Positions 32,171 through 42,413 of a DNA stretch of 64,000 bases are shown here, piece by piece (the stretch's first letter is position 1; each line of letters starts with the position of its first letter). The notes beneath the pieces were generated by a model, which was not told the DNA's origin, ran no database searches, and saw nothing but the letters and a program-made list of their open reading frames with translations. Origin of the DNA: Glebionis coronaria (taxonomy: Eukaryota; Streptophyta; Magnoliopsida; Asterales; Asteraceae); contig CM046878.1 in the NCBI GenBank assembly GCA_025667525.1, positions 510,020,274 to 510,084,273 on the forward strand, in the 5' to 3' direction. A program made the translations under genes and the position numbers.

Positions 32171-32560
32171 ACTTCATAAACCCAAAAATTTTAGCTTATT
32201 TTGATAATCATCTGCTTATGTATCTTATTATGTAATTATACTTCATAGCCCAAAATCTCAGACTTATTTTGATAATTATGAGCTTATGTATCTTATTATG
32301 CCTGAGCACGTCTGAAAATAAGCTGACAAAATAAAGCGTGTATAAATCAACAAATAAGCTTAAAGAAAATACCAAACTTGCATAAGCCTGTGGGTCTAAA
32401 AATAAGATGGAAAAATCAAGCTTATGAACTATAAGAATATATCATATGAACCAATAAATAAACTAAAGCAAACACCAATTACTTATGACTTATTTGATAT
32501 TAGCCAACAAATAAGCTTAAGCAAACACCACAAGCTTATGACTTATTTAATGTTAACCAT
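32171..32560. repeat. Tandem ~70-bp duplication and AAGCTTATT-rich tract (MITE-like)
   Basis: Two diverged units (about 32171-32240 and 32241-32310) share CTTATTTTGATAATNAT and GCTTATGTATCTTATTATG. From 32320 to 32560 inverted words ATAAGCTTA and GACTTATTTGAT recur. The inverted content suggests a degenerate MITE, but no target duplication was found. Confidence 0.35.
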
Positions 32561-32880
32561 ATACACTGTGAAAACCTCAGGTAACATATCTAAAATGGGA
32601 CATTCTCATATTCTAAATATCAACACAACTAAAACTTGCCACAATTGACTGAATTAAATGATAATAATGAAGAAATAAAAATAACAAATAATAAGTAAAC
32701 CACCATTCCATTGATTCGATTTACAAAATAACATAGATTCATTGTTTTCCAAACATATGGTTCACCCAAACAAGCTTCATAAACTTAGTACCTGATTACA
32801 TAACATAAAACTTAAATAAAAGGCTTTACATCAGCCGTTCTAGTAACCCCAAAACGTAAAATAAGGACATGGAAAAATGT

Positions 32881-33244
32881 CTATTCATCATGGAGAGCCA
32901 TGAAGCTAACATACCCATCCTTCTGGCTGATTGAATCTTTGGCTTTTGACAACATGAGCTCGATTGAAGCCATCATCCTACTTTTACTTTCACGTAGTTC
33001 CTTTAGAGTTCCCAGAGCATCCAAGACCTCCTCTGTTTGCAACTCGCGCTCCAGCTCACCAACGAACATAGATGTCTTTGCAATACAAGCTTTGAGATTA
33101 TCACAATGAGTGCTCAACACTAGCAAATAGTTGTTCCTGGCTCTTCATTTGATCAATGTAAAACCCAAAGCACTTGGTTATCTAATAATCTCTGGTTATT
33201 TCTTTAAGCTCATTCATCACAGGCTTGTAAGTAGAACTGTCCAT
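32881..33244 (-). pseudogene. Small helical protein of unknown identity, two lesions
   Basis: An ATG at 33244 opens MDSSTYKPVMNELKEITRDY; a TAG follows at 33182-33184. The same frame then continues TKCFGFYIDQMKSQEQLFASVEHS to a TGA. A one-base shift leads into 33126-32881: CDNLKACIAKTSMFVGELER, ELQTEEVLDALGTLKEL, MMASIELMLSKAKDSI and a stop at 32881. Joined conceptually it would be about 120 residues, rich in helix formers, with no transposon motif. A TATA-like stretch lies about 60 bases upstream of the ATG. It may be a host gene pseudogene, a captured fragment, or a gene with a tiny intron at the first stop. I do not recognise the family. Confidence 0.45.
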
Positions 33245-33305
33245 GATCAATTATTTGTAGAAGGTAGAAGAAGGATGGTATATAGGTTAGGTGGGATACA
33301 TGGTG

Positions 33306-33314
33306 TATATATAA
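33306..33314 (-). promoter_or_regulatory. TATA-like element upstream of the small unknown gene
   Basis: TTATATATA on the - strand, about 62 bases before the ATG at 33244. Position is reasonable for a core promoter; no other support. Confidence 0.3.
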
Positions 33315-33761
33315 TACCCAAAGGACGCATATAACCTTGGTAAACCATCGGTCAAATCTCCGAAAGGCCATGCCAGTTACAATGGAACGAGTATTTACAA
33401 TTGAAACATTAATGATCGCTGGGTATTATGAACACACAAAAGAAAAAAAAAGCCCCTAAAATCATGGTTTCAATAAAAAATATACATCCCTTAATTTTGT
33501 ATTGTTACAGTAGTAATCCTTCAAATACTTCCAATATTTATTTTAGGTTATTATTAAAGTTTCAAAACCTGTTAACGTACACAATATGATCATGTTAATA
33601 TACCCGATGTAACATGTATACATGACTATTCATTTGTTTGTAACACTTGCCTTATATATAGCCTTGAAAAATTTAAATCTTGGTTTACACAATTTATAAC
33701 TCGTCTTCAAATACATGAAGCAACCGGGGCATCAGTCGGGTTTCGCAAGACTCGCTCTTTT

Positions 33762-34258
33762 AGAGGGGAAGAGTTGTAAAACCCGGATAAAATACTAGAA
33801 GCATTAAATACACGAAATACACGGATTAATTAAAACTTTATAATTAATTAATGCACGACACGTACCATGAATATTTAATGAACAAGTACAAGTATTTTGT
33901 ATATGATTATTTAATTATGACAAGTATTTATGTAAGTATCCACGTATAACAAATATTACACGACAAGAAGTACATGAGGTTAAAAAACGAACACATGACA
34001 AGAATATAAATAACGAAAATACAAGTAAGGCATGGGAATACGAGTTATGTCACATGATAATTAGATGGACTAGTAGTTATAATAATCCTTACAAGAAACT
34101 AAGGCCCAAGCCCGGCCCATGGGTATTATTAACCAAAATACACACAATTGGTGTCATTTGTAACAAATCAATAAAACAAAATAAACCCTAGGGTTGTTCA
34201 TGACAGCCGCCGGCCTAAGAAGATAAAAAGGAGAGGGGCTTTGTTCGATCTCGATTTG
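33762..34258 (+). repeat. Chromovirus-like gypsy PPT and partial 3' LTR
   Basis: The purine tract AGAGGGGAAGAG (33762-33773) is followed by TG at 33775 (TGTAAAACCCGG). Just upstream, 33715-33760 could encode the short tail GFRKTRSFRGEEL typical, as I recall, of Tekay/Del chromovirus polyproteins, so this looks like an internal stub plus 3' LTR. Further left no pol is seen. The LTR continues after each later insertion: 42006-42017 and 54056-54066. A short promoter-like GATAAAAAGGAGAGG is at about 34221-34236. Confidence 0.55.
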
Positions 34259-34516
34259 TGTTAGCCTCAAAATATTGAGTCAAACAAGAATGATCGGGCA
34301 TAGGTTTATTATGTATCGTATCTTAGAACGTTGTAATAGGTAGTACGTTAGTCGTGATTTACGGGCTTAAGTTTAAGCTAAAAGTTCATTCATAAGTAAC
34401 TAAAGCCTAAAGGAAAACCTGGCCCATTAATATAGTCCATAATCAAGCCCACATGTAGGGGGACAATAAATACCCCTTCCTAGCATGTTAGGAAGGGTGT
34501 TGGTTATCTCATCTGT
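34259..34516 (+). repeat. Copia-3 5' LTR, 3'-truncated
   Basis: Matches the first about 258 bases of the 3' LTR at 41608, including the TATA region (here ACAATAAATACC) and the 9-bp palindrome after it. Joined directly to gag coding sequence. Confidence 0.88.
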
Positions 34517-35621
34517 TTTCTCAAATTCTTCATTTGCAAAATCTGGGTTTGACCCCAAGATGGATGGGAAGGATAGGTTACCACAACTTAATCTCAAAAC
34601 CGATATTCGAGCACAAAACAATAAGAACACAAATGTGATTAAACCGGGGATGTATAGATTGGTCACTAAACCCACACACAACAATGAAAGTCAATCGTCT
34701 TAGACTTCTAGAAACACTAATAGACGTGTGTCTTTTACTACAGGAGTAGTCCCTACTGCTAGTGTTAGTCGGCCTCAGCTTAAGAGAACTCGAATGAATG
34801 AAAAGGTTTGGCAACACAAGAGTCACGGGAAGATGAAGAAAGTATAAGACCACCCTAGGATTTTAAATGTTTCTAAGAAGAAAACGTCTGTAATCGCATG
34901 TAATGAGGATTTGAATGATTCGACTTTGAATGCTTTGAATGTTAAGTTTGTTTGTGTGAAATGTGGAAAATGTGCCAATGATAATCATTCTATGTGTGCT
35001 TCAAATAAAGTCAAAGGCGTAGATACTAGAACTAAGAAGCAAGTTGCAAAGCCTATTGGTACTAGTAAATCCAAGCGCAAAGTGAACCATTCTGGTGCAA
35101 CCCCCCTAAGAAAAATATTGCATCAGAGTCCACTCCTAAGAACCCTAGAAGCAGAATTAGGGAATTATATGAGTCTGCTAGCAAGTCTTAGCAATGGTGG
35201 TTTGCTAATCAATGTCCTCCAGGATATAAATGGGTACCTAAGATTAGAAATGAAAACGTGACAATGAGCGTTATTATGCCTTTAAGTGTTGCAACTAGGG
35301 AAACTAATGATTATGAAATCACAACTAACATGGCATCCAATTTAGAAAATGCTCCATCGTGTTCTAATTCTTCTGCAGGTGATCAAGATAATTCTCTTCA
35401 TACTGGACTCCAGGTGCACCAAGCACATGACGGGGAATCTCAAGCTTCTAATTAAATTCGTAGAGAAGTTTCTAGGGATGCCCCGATTCGGTAATGATCA
35501 ATTTGCACCGATCCTGGGTTACGGAGATTTGGTTCAGGGGAATATCACAATCAAACGGGTATAATACGTCGAAGGGCTTAATCACAATCTTTTCTTGGTT
35601 GGTTAATTATGTGATGCGGAT
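34517..35621 (+). pseudogene. Copia-3 gag end and protease
   Basis: 34517-34703 encodes SVFSNSSFAKSGF and VIKPGMYRLVTKPT, matching Copia-4 gag. 34911-35261 gives CVKCGKCANDNHSMC and the linker; 35349-35564 gives the copia protease region LDSRCTKHMTGNLKLL. The catalytic triplet DSG of the family (intact in Copia-4) is DSR here, so protease would be inactive even without the several frameshifts and stops. The protease normally processes Gag-Pol. Confidence 0.83.
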
Positions 35622-36875
35622 TTGGAGGTTGCGTTTAGAAAGAAGACATGTTTTGTTCGTGATTATGATGGGAATGACTTACTCACAGGTTCAAAGGATA
35701 CTGATCTCTACACTATTTCACTTCAAGACTCCACTTCCACAACTCCAATTTGCTTTATAGCTAGAGCCTCAACGACTCAAGCTTGGTTATGGCATCAACG
35801 ATTATCTCATCTTAACTTTGATACCATCAACCTGCTCTCCAAGAAAGATATTGTGCGAGGCCTTCCTAGCTTGAAATTCATCAAGGATCATCTTTGTTCT
35901 TCTTGTGAGCTTTGCAAGGCTAAATGGAGTAGTTTCAAGAAAAAGACTACACCAAGCTCAAAAGGACGGTTAGATCTTCTTCATATCGATTTGTGTGGTC
36001 CCATGCGTGTTCAAAGTATCATTTGGAAGAAATACGTTATGGTAATTGTCGATGATTACTCAAGGTATACCTGGAATTTTTTCTTGAGATCCAAGGATGA
36101 AACACCCGAAGTTCTCATTAACTTCCTTAAGCAGATACAACGTGGTCTTCAAGCTCAAGTTAAAGTGGTACGTACTGACAGAGGCACGGAATTCTTGAAT
36201 TCAACTCTAAAGAATTATTTGGAAGCTGAAGGGATTGAACATAAAACATCTATTGCTCGAACACCTGAACAAAACGGCTTTGTTGAAACACGAAACCGTA
36301 CATTGGTTGAGGCTGCTCGAACATTATTATCAGCTTCAAAACTTCCACTATTCTTTTGGGTCAAAGTCGTGTCAACCGCATGTTACACACAAACCCATTC
36401 CTTAATTATTCCTAGACACAAAAAGACACCATATCACATAATTAATGATTGCAAACCTTCACTCAAACACCTTCACATTTTTGGATGTAAGTGTTACATT
36501 ATCCGAGAGGGTGAAAATCTGGATAATATGAAAGAGAAAGGTGACGCATGCATTCTAGTGCGATACGCCACTCAGTCTAAGGGATATAGAGTTTACAACA
36601 AGAGAACAAAATTGATCATAGTGATTATCCATATCAGATTTGATGAATTTAAAGAAATGGCACTTAAACAAAACAGTTTATGTACCGATCTACAACAAAA
36701 AATGACTTCCGTTCACAACCACACGGAACTCGGAACTCAAGACCACATCAACGAACTGTCAAGTTCAAAGCTGGTTCCCCAAAGTGTTCCAAGAGCTGAT
36801 ATGACAGTGGACACGACCATAGAAGAGTTGGAAATGTTATATGGACCAATGTATGATGAATATTGCACGGGGTAG
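35622..36875 (+). pseudogene. Copia-3 integrase
   Basis: 417 open codons. GAG-pre-integrase zinc module HQRLSHLNF...CSSCELCK, then the D,D35E core: Asp in LHIDLCGP, Asp in VRTDRGTEF and Glu in GFVETRNRT, with 35 residues between the last two. Ends with the copia integrase C-terminus (GYATQSKGYRVYNKRTK-like). The copia order, integrase before RT, is evident. The frame changes between here and RT; 36876-37197 holds the frame-broken linker. Confidence 0.9.
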
Positions 36876-37197
36876 AAACATGTTGTGTCAAAGTCTTCCG
36901 CTGTCACTCATGATAAGAATGATGATACCGATCATCGTCAACAAAAGGATACAACTTCATCTAATTCAAACAGGTTGTTGCAGATTTACCTCCTCAGAAT
37001 ATCACATCAACAATCGATCCTACCATATCCACAACTACTGTCATTTCTCCAGAGAACACAAATCAAGCAGACTTGCATTATCTGACGATGACGATTTTCA
37101 CAACCCATTTGGTACACCGGTACACGAAACTAGAGAGTCTTCTACTCGCCATGTTGATCCGTCAAATATGCATACGTTCTATCAATGACACCCATCA

Positions 37198-38967
37198 ATG
37201 CATCATTGGACCCGAGAACATCCTTTGGTTCAACTAATTGGAAACCCTTCACAGCCTGTTCGTACAAGACGACAACTTGAAACCGATGGTGATGTTCGTA
37301 TGTTCACACTCGCCGTGAGTACAACTGAACCAACAAATATCAAAGAAGCCTTGGAAGATCACGCTTGGATTGAATCGATGATGGATGAACTTCAACTATT
37401 TGAAAGACTTAAAGTCTGGGAACTTGTTGACAGGCCATACGATGTAACACCATTAAATCTTCGATGGATCTGGAAAAACAAGATGGATGAAGAAAACACG
37501 ATCATCAAGAATAAATCTAGGCTAGTGGCTAAAGGGTATGGCATAAGAGAGGGCATTGATTTTGAAGAATCATTTGCACCAGTAGCTAGAATGGAAGCGG
37601 TCAGGATTTTTCTAGCTTATGTTGCACATAAGGGTTTCATCGTTTATCAAATGGACGTAAAGACAGTGTTTCTTAACGGTCCTTTGAAAGAAGAAGTCTA
37701 TGTCACTCAGCCGGAAGGATTCGTCAATCCTCATTATCCTGACAAGTTGTATTGTCTCTATAATGCACTTTATGGACTCAAGCAAGTTCCAAGGGCGTGG
37801 TACGATGAGCTCTCAAAATTTCTGGTGTCCAAAGGTTTCTCAAAAGGTTCCATTGATCTAACTTTGTTCATACATAAATCTGGGGATGACATTTTGCTTG
37901 TGCAGATTTATGTCGATGACATTATTTTCAGGTCTACAAACCCAAATCTTTCAAAATAGTTTGAAAAACTTATGCAAAACAAATTTGAAATGTCAATGAT
38001 GGGCGAACTAAAATTCTTTCTAGGAATTCAAGTTCACCAATCCCCAAGTGGTATCTTTATTAACCAAGCTAAGTATTGTCAAGAGATAATCAAAAATCAT
38101 GGTATGACCTCATGTGACCCCGTTGGGACACCATTATCAACCACATCCCTATATGTTGACTTAGAGGGATTACCCATAGATCAGACGCGATATTGCTCAA
38201 TGATCGGGTCCCTCATGTACTTGACAGCAAGCAGACCAGATATTACACATGCTACATGCTATTGTGCACGATATCAAGCCCAACCTACTAATAAGCACCT
38301 CAAGGATCTTAAACGGATCTTTCAGTATCTAAAGAATACCATTCATTTGGGACTCTGGTATCCGAAGGAAACTGGTTTCTTTCTAACGGTCTATTCAGAT
38401 TCAGATCACGCAGGGTGTCTTGATACTCGAAAAAGTACTTCTGGTGGTGCACAAATTCTTGGTCAAGATAAGCTTGTGGGATGGTCTTCCAAGAAGAAGG
38501 ATTGCACGTCACTTTCATCAGCCGAAGCGGAGTATGTGTCTCTATCTACGTGTTGTGCTCAAGTTCATCGGATGAGAACACAAATCATGGATTATGGCTT
38601 CCACTTTGATAAGGTTCCCATGTACTGTGACTCAAAGTTGGCCATAGCTATCTCCTGCAATCCGGTACAGTATTCCTACACGAAGCACATTGACGTCAGA
38701 TACCACTTCATCAAGGAACAAGTTGAACGCAGTATCGTTGAACTATACTTTGTCAGAACGGATTATCAGTTAGCTGACCTGTTTACGAAAGCTCTGTCGA
38801 AAGATAGGTTTGAGTACCTCGTTAGGAAAATTGGTATGAGATGTTTGACTCCAACACACATGGAGATTCTGGAAAGGTGCATGCTTGATTTATATTTCAA
38901 ACATCTACTTGTATATATCTATGGAAAAGCAATATACAAAAATATAAAACATAGAAAAACTAAATAA
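37198..38967 (+). pseudogene. Copia-3 reverse transcriptase and RNase H
   Basis: [74 protein letters not shown] and catalytic [11 protein letters not shown] at 37957-37959 replaces Trp before FEKLM; the same frame resumes with [27 protein letters not shown] and RNase H DSDHAGCLDTRKSTSGG, SSAEAEYVSLS and ADLFTKALS. A one-base loss near 38876 moves the frame past the family's usual stop, so the ORF runs on to 38967. Confidence 0.92.
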
Positions 38968-41598
38968 TAAATGGAAAAATCTTTGAAAATACCAAAAATA
39001 TTCTTCTCGACATGTCTTTCAGTTTCGATAATATGGACGTGCCTAGAAATGTAGCTCAATAACGACACGGGTATGTATATAAAGCTCGAATAAACGTTGT
39101 AAATATTTTTCACAACATGTCATTTCTTCTTTTGTTAAAGGAAAATGTCTATTTTGGACAATTTTTTCAACAACGGGTAAAGAAATCTATCTTGGGTTGA
39201 GCTTGTCACAAAACATTCAACGTTTTGAGCTCAACACAATGTCTCGTGATTACCTTCAGATTACAACCCAGTTCTATATTCACGGGGGAGTGTACGATTT
39301 AGTGCTCTTACCCTCAGCAAAAGAAGAGCAATCTTCTTACACTTGAGTGGATTTGTCAAGACATTCAACGTCCCCCTATGAGCTCAAGTTTATGCTTTTG
39401 AAAATCCATTTCTTCAAAAATTTGGAATTCTGAGATATTTTAAAAATCGTTGAACACAATTTTTTCAAGAAGTTTTCAGTGATTATTCAAAATCTTTCAA
39501 AAATGTTTGTTCAACAACTCCTATCCTCAAAAAGCGAAATGTGGATCACTTCCTCTAATGAAAATTCAATTGGATCAATTTTTGAGGGGGAGCTTTCCAA
39601 AGTCAAAGTATTAATGTTGTTGGATATGTTATGTCAAGACAATTTTATGTATCCAGCACATTGTGTGTAAGTATACTTTGGTATTATTCACAATAAAAAG
39701 CTTTGATGTTCGTGAACATATTCTTCAACGACAATATTTTATGTGTTCATTAACATGTAGTGTTCGAGTACAATTTTTTCAAGAATTTTTTAATGATCAT
39801 TCAAAATCTTTCAAAAATTGTGTGCTCGACACTATATAAAATGTTCCAAAAATTCATGATAAGTTTGACAAACTTTTCTCCCGAAAGTTTTCAAGACTAG
39901 CTTTCACAATACATTTTAATCAAATTTGATATCTCTAATATCAAACGATTTTATATATTAGAGATAGGGAGAAAATGTGATTAAAATATGATTAAAGTGT
40001 GATCTAAAGACTCTAGCACTTATGGTTACGATGAAAAAAACCAACATCTTTAATTCATGACATTATTGGTGTCAAAAGGGTGGTTAGGTTTAAGTCATAT
40101 GATCCAACCAGAACCGGAGGGATCTTCCCAGGGAGAATTCAATAGATAATTAGAAGTCCTTAGGAAAGATGGAGTAGAATGTGAACCTAGCTGAATGCCG
40201 ACTAAGTACTTAAGCTAGCACTAGAACAATCACAACAAGGTGCTAGTAATGACGTCTTGGTAAGCATTGAAGGGGTTGAAGAATGAAAAAGAAATGTAAG
40301 GATAAAGGGTATAAAGAAAGAATCCCTCCATACAACTTAGGCAGAAACCGGGTCAACACATCATGAAGACACACATCATGAAGACACACATCATGGACCC
40401 AGTGATGTAATGTACAATCCCTTACCTAGCTACTCAGGCTTCTCTCAAAAGAAGTTTGTTTTATTGTAACGAAGAACAACATGACTTCTATTGACTTTCT
40501 CACTCCGAGTTAGTTGATATTGAATAGGTGGCATATGCTCCATCCTCCGACCACTAAAAGTGCACAAACTGAGTCTAGAGCCAAGAGATCAATCAAATCT
40601 CGTTAGGACACACGGATGACGATCAAGAGAGTCCTACGCTATATCCTTGCGATGTTGCCAGAAGACTCAAAGTGATACTACTTAGTATTCACAATTATGA
40701 GTGGAAATCCTTCCAGTGTTAACTTCAAAAAGCATTGCGGTAGGTCATGTAAGATTCTTTATGAATTGAACATATGTAAAACTGAAAAGCAACGGTGGTT
40801 TGATTCTGAATTGATTCAAACTCGTTTCAGGTTTCTACACAATATCTTTATGGTCTTGCCAGAACATTCAGAGTGATTTTTATTAATATTCACAGTGACG
40901 AATGGAAATCCTTCTAGCGTCAACATCAAACAGCGCTACGATAGGTGACTTACGAGATTCCTTATGAATCAAACTTGTGTCAACTGGAAAGCAACAATGG
41001 TAAGATTCTTTATGAATCAAACTTGTTCCGGGAATCTGAATTGACGACTTTAATCAAGCGGTTATCTATCCAATTGATTCACTCTTTATGTTCGCAGTCT
41101 TGCTTTGAGACGGTCGAGTAAAGAGAACGGCTAGTACTGTCGCGAAACCCTGTCAAGGAGATTCTTAGTTGAATATACCTATCACAAGTACGATATTTAA
41201 TATCGTATAACGGTCTTAACCAACCGGAGGTAAAATGCTACCGATTTAGGACGAATGTCAAAGCTATTCAGTCCGCGTCTATGTTGTATCTCAAGAAGGT
41301 GGGGTTACGGTGTACTCAGCAAAGTCAAAGATTCAAAACCACATACTCATGCCTAAAGACGTATTCAACAATTATAGTGTGAGCATGTGAGTGAAGACAC
41401 AAGATCGCAAGATGGAAAAGACAAGTCAAGGATGATTTGAAGATCTCAAACTTAAAGATAAAGTTGAAAGACAACGACAAAGGCTCAAATATCACAACAT
41501 GAAGGAACAAGACTACTATTACACGTTCAAGACTCATTTATGGTGATATTAGTAATCTCTAAAATTTCCTAAATGGCCAAGGTTTATGACCTCTCATT
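38968..41598 (+). other. Copia-3 long noncoding region between pol and PPT
   Basis: About 2.6 kb without a credible gene, homologous in inverse orientation to 42414-44977 of Copia-4. Two internal duplications are visible: about 39455-39530 repeated at 39767-39830 (FSVIIQNLSK-like DNA), and the ~200-bp pair at 40639-41045. The length after pol is unusual for a small-LTR copia. Confidence 0.7.
40639..41045 (+). repeat. Tandem pair of diverged ~200-bp units in Copia-3
   Basis: Unit 1 starts CTATATCCTTGCGATGTTGCC, unit 2 (from 40840) CAATATCTTTATGGTCTTGCC. Both continue with TCACAnTnATGAnTGGAAATCCTTC, then a GGTnACnTAnGATTC block and GAAAAGCAACnnTGG. The counterpart in Copia-4 is at about 42968-43375. 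Confidence 0.65.
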
Positions 41599-41607
41599 AG
41601 GGGAGAT

Positions 41608-42000
41608 TGTTAGCCTCAAAATATTGAGTCAAACAAGAATGATTGGTCATAGGTTTATTATGTATCGTATCTTAGAACGTTGTAATAGGTAGTAAGTTAG
41701 TCATGATTTACGGGCTTAACTTTAAGCTAAAAGTTCATTCATAAGTAACTAAAGCCTAAAGGAAAGCCCAGCCCATTAATATAGTCCATAATCAAGCCCA
41801 CATGTAGGGGGACTATAAATACCCCTTCCTAGCATGTTAGGAAGGGTGTTGGATATCTCATTTGTAATTCTCTCTCTTAATCTAATGATCACCAAGTTTC
41901 ACCATTCTCTCTCTTTTCTCTCTCTACTTTATCTCTCTAGAGTGCATCTATCTTCTCCGTCTATTTTCTTGTTTATTCATCTTTATTTTAAGGGACAACA
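41608..42000 (+). repeat. Copia-3 3' LTR (393 bp) with PPT at 41599-41607
   Basis: PPT AGGGGAGAT then TGTTAGCC. Ends GGGACAACA, followed by target duplication ATTTG. TATAAATA at 41814-41821, then a palindrome with 9-bp arms CCCTTCCTA (41823-41831) and TAGGAAGGG (41838-41846). CT-rich tract from 41870. Confidence 0.9.
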
Positions 42001-42017
42001 ATTTGTTAGTGTCTATT

Positions 42018-42404
42018 TGGTGTCCCGTATATTTAGGTGATTCTACACGAATAAAGAAAGAAAATAGATGAATTCTAGAGAGAGAAAGTAGAGAGAGAAA
42101 AGAGAAAGAATGGTGAAACTTGGTGAATATTAGATTAAGGAGAGAGAATAAAATGAACAACCAACACCCTTCCTAACATGCTAGGAAGGGTATTTATAGT
42201 CCTCCCTATATGTGGGCTTTTATGGACTATACTAAATGGGTCGGGCTTCCCTTTTGGGCTTTAGTTACTTATGAATGAACTTTAGCCTAAAGTCAATCCA
42301 GTATAACACGACTAACCTACTACCTATTACAACGTTCTAAAATACGATACATAATAAACCTATGACCGATCATTCTTTTTTGACTCAATATTTTGAGGCT
42401 AACA
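42018..42404 (-). repeat. Copia-4 3' LTR with PPT at 42405-42413
   Basis: On the - strand the PPT GGGGGAGAT precedes TGTTAGCC; the LTR ends GGGACACCA. TATAAATA-like box and the 9-bp palindrome after it are present. Equal in length to the 5' LTR. Confidence 0.9.
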
Positions 42405-42413
42405 ATCTCCCCC

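Larger units (their letters stand above)
34259..42000 (+). mobile_element. Copia-3: copia element with large internal deletion, TSD ATTTG
   Basis: LTRs begin TGTTAGCC at 34259 and 41608; the right LTR ends ACAACA at 42000. The 5-bp flanks ATTTG (34254-34258 and 42001-42005) match exactly, proving one insertion. Compared with Copia-4, the end of the 5' LTR, the leader and most of gag are deleted at 34511-34516, where ATCTGT-like microhomology occurs on both sides. Same family as Copia-4. Confidence 0.9.

Noticed and set aside
34485..34853. Minus-strand ORFs over the Copia-3 LTR-gag junction
   Set aside because: They cross the deletion junction on the noncoding strand.
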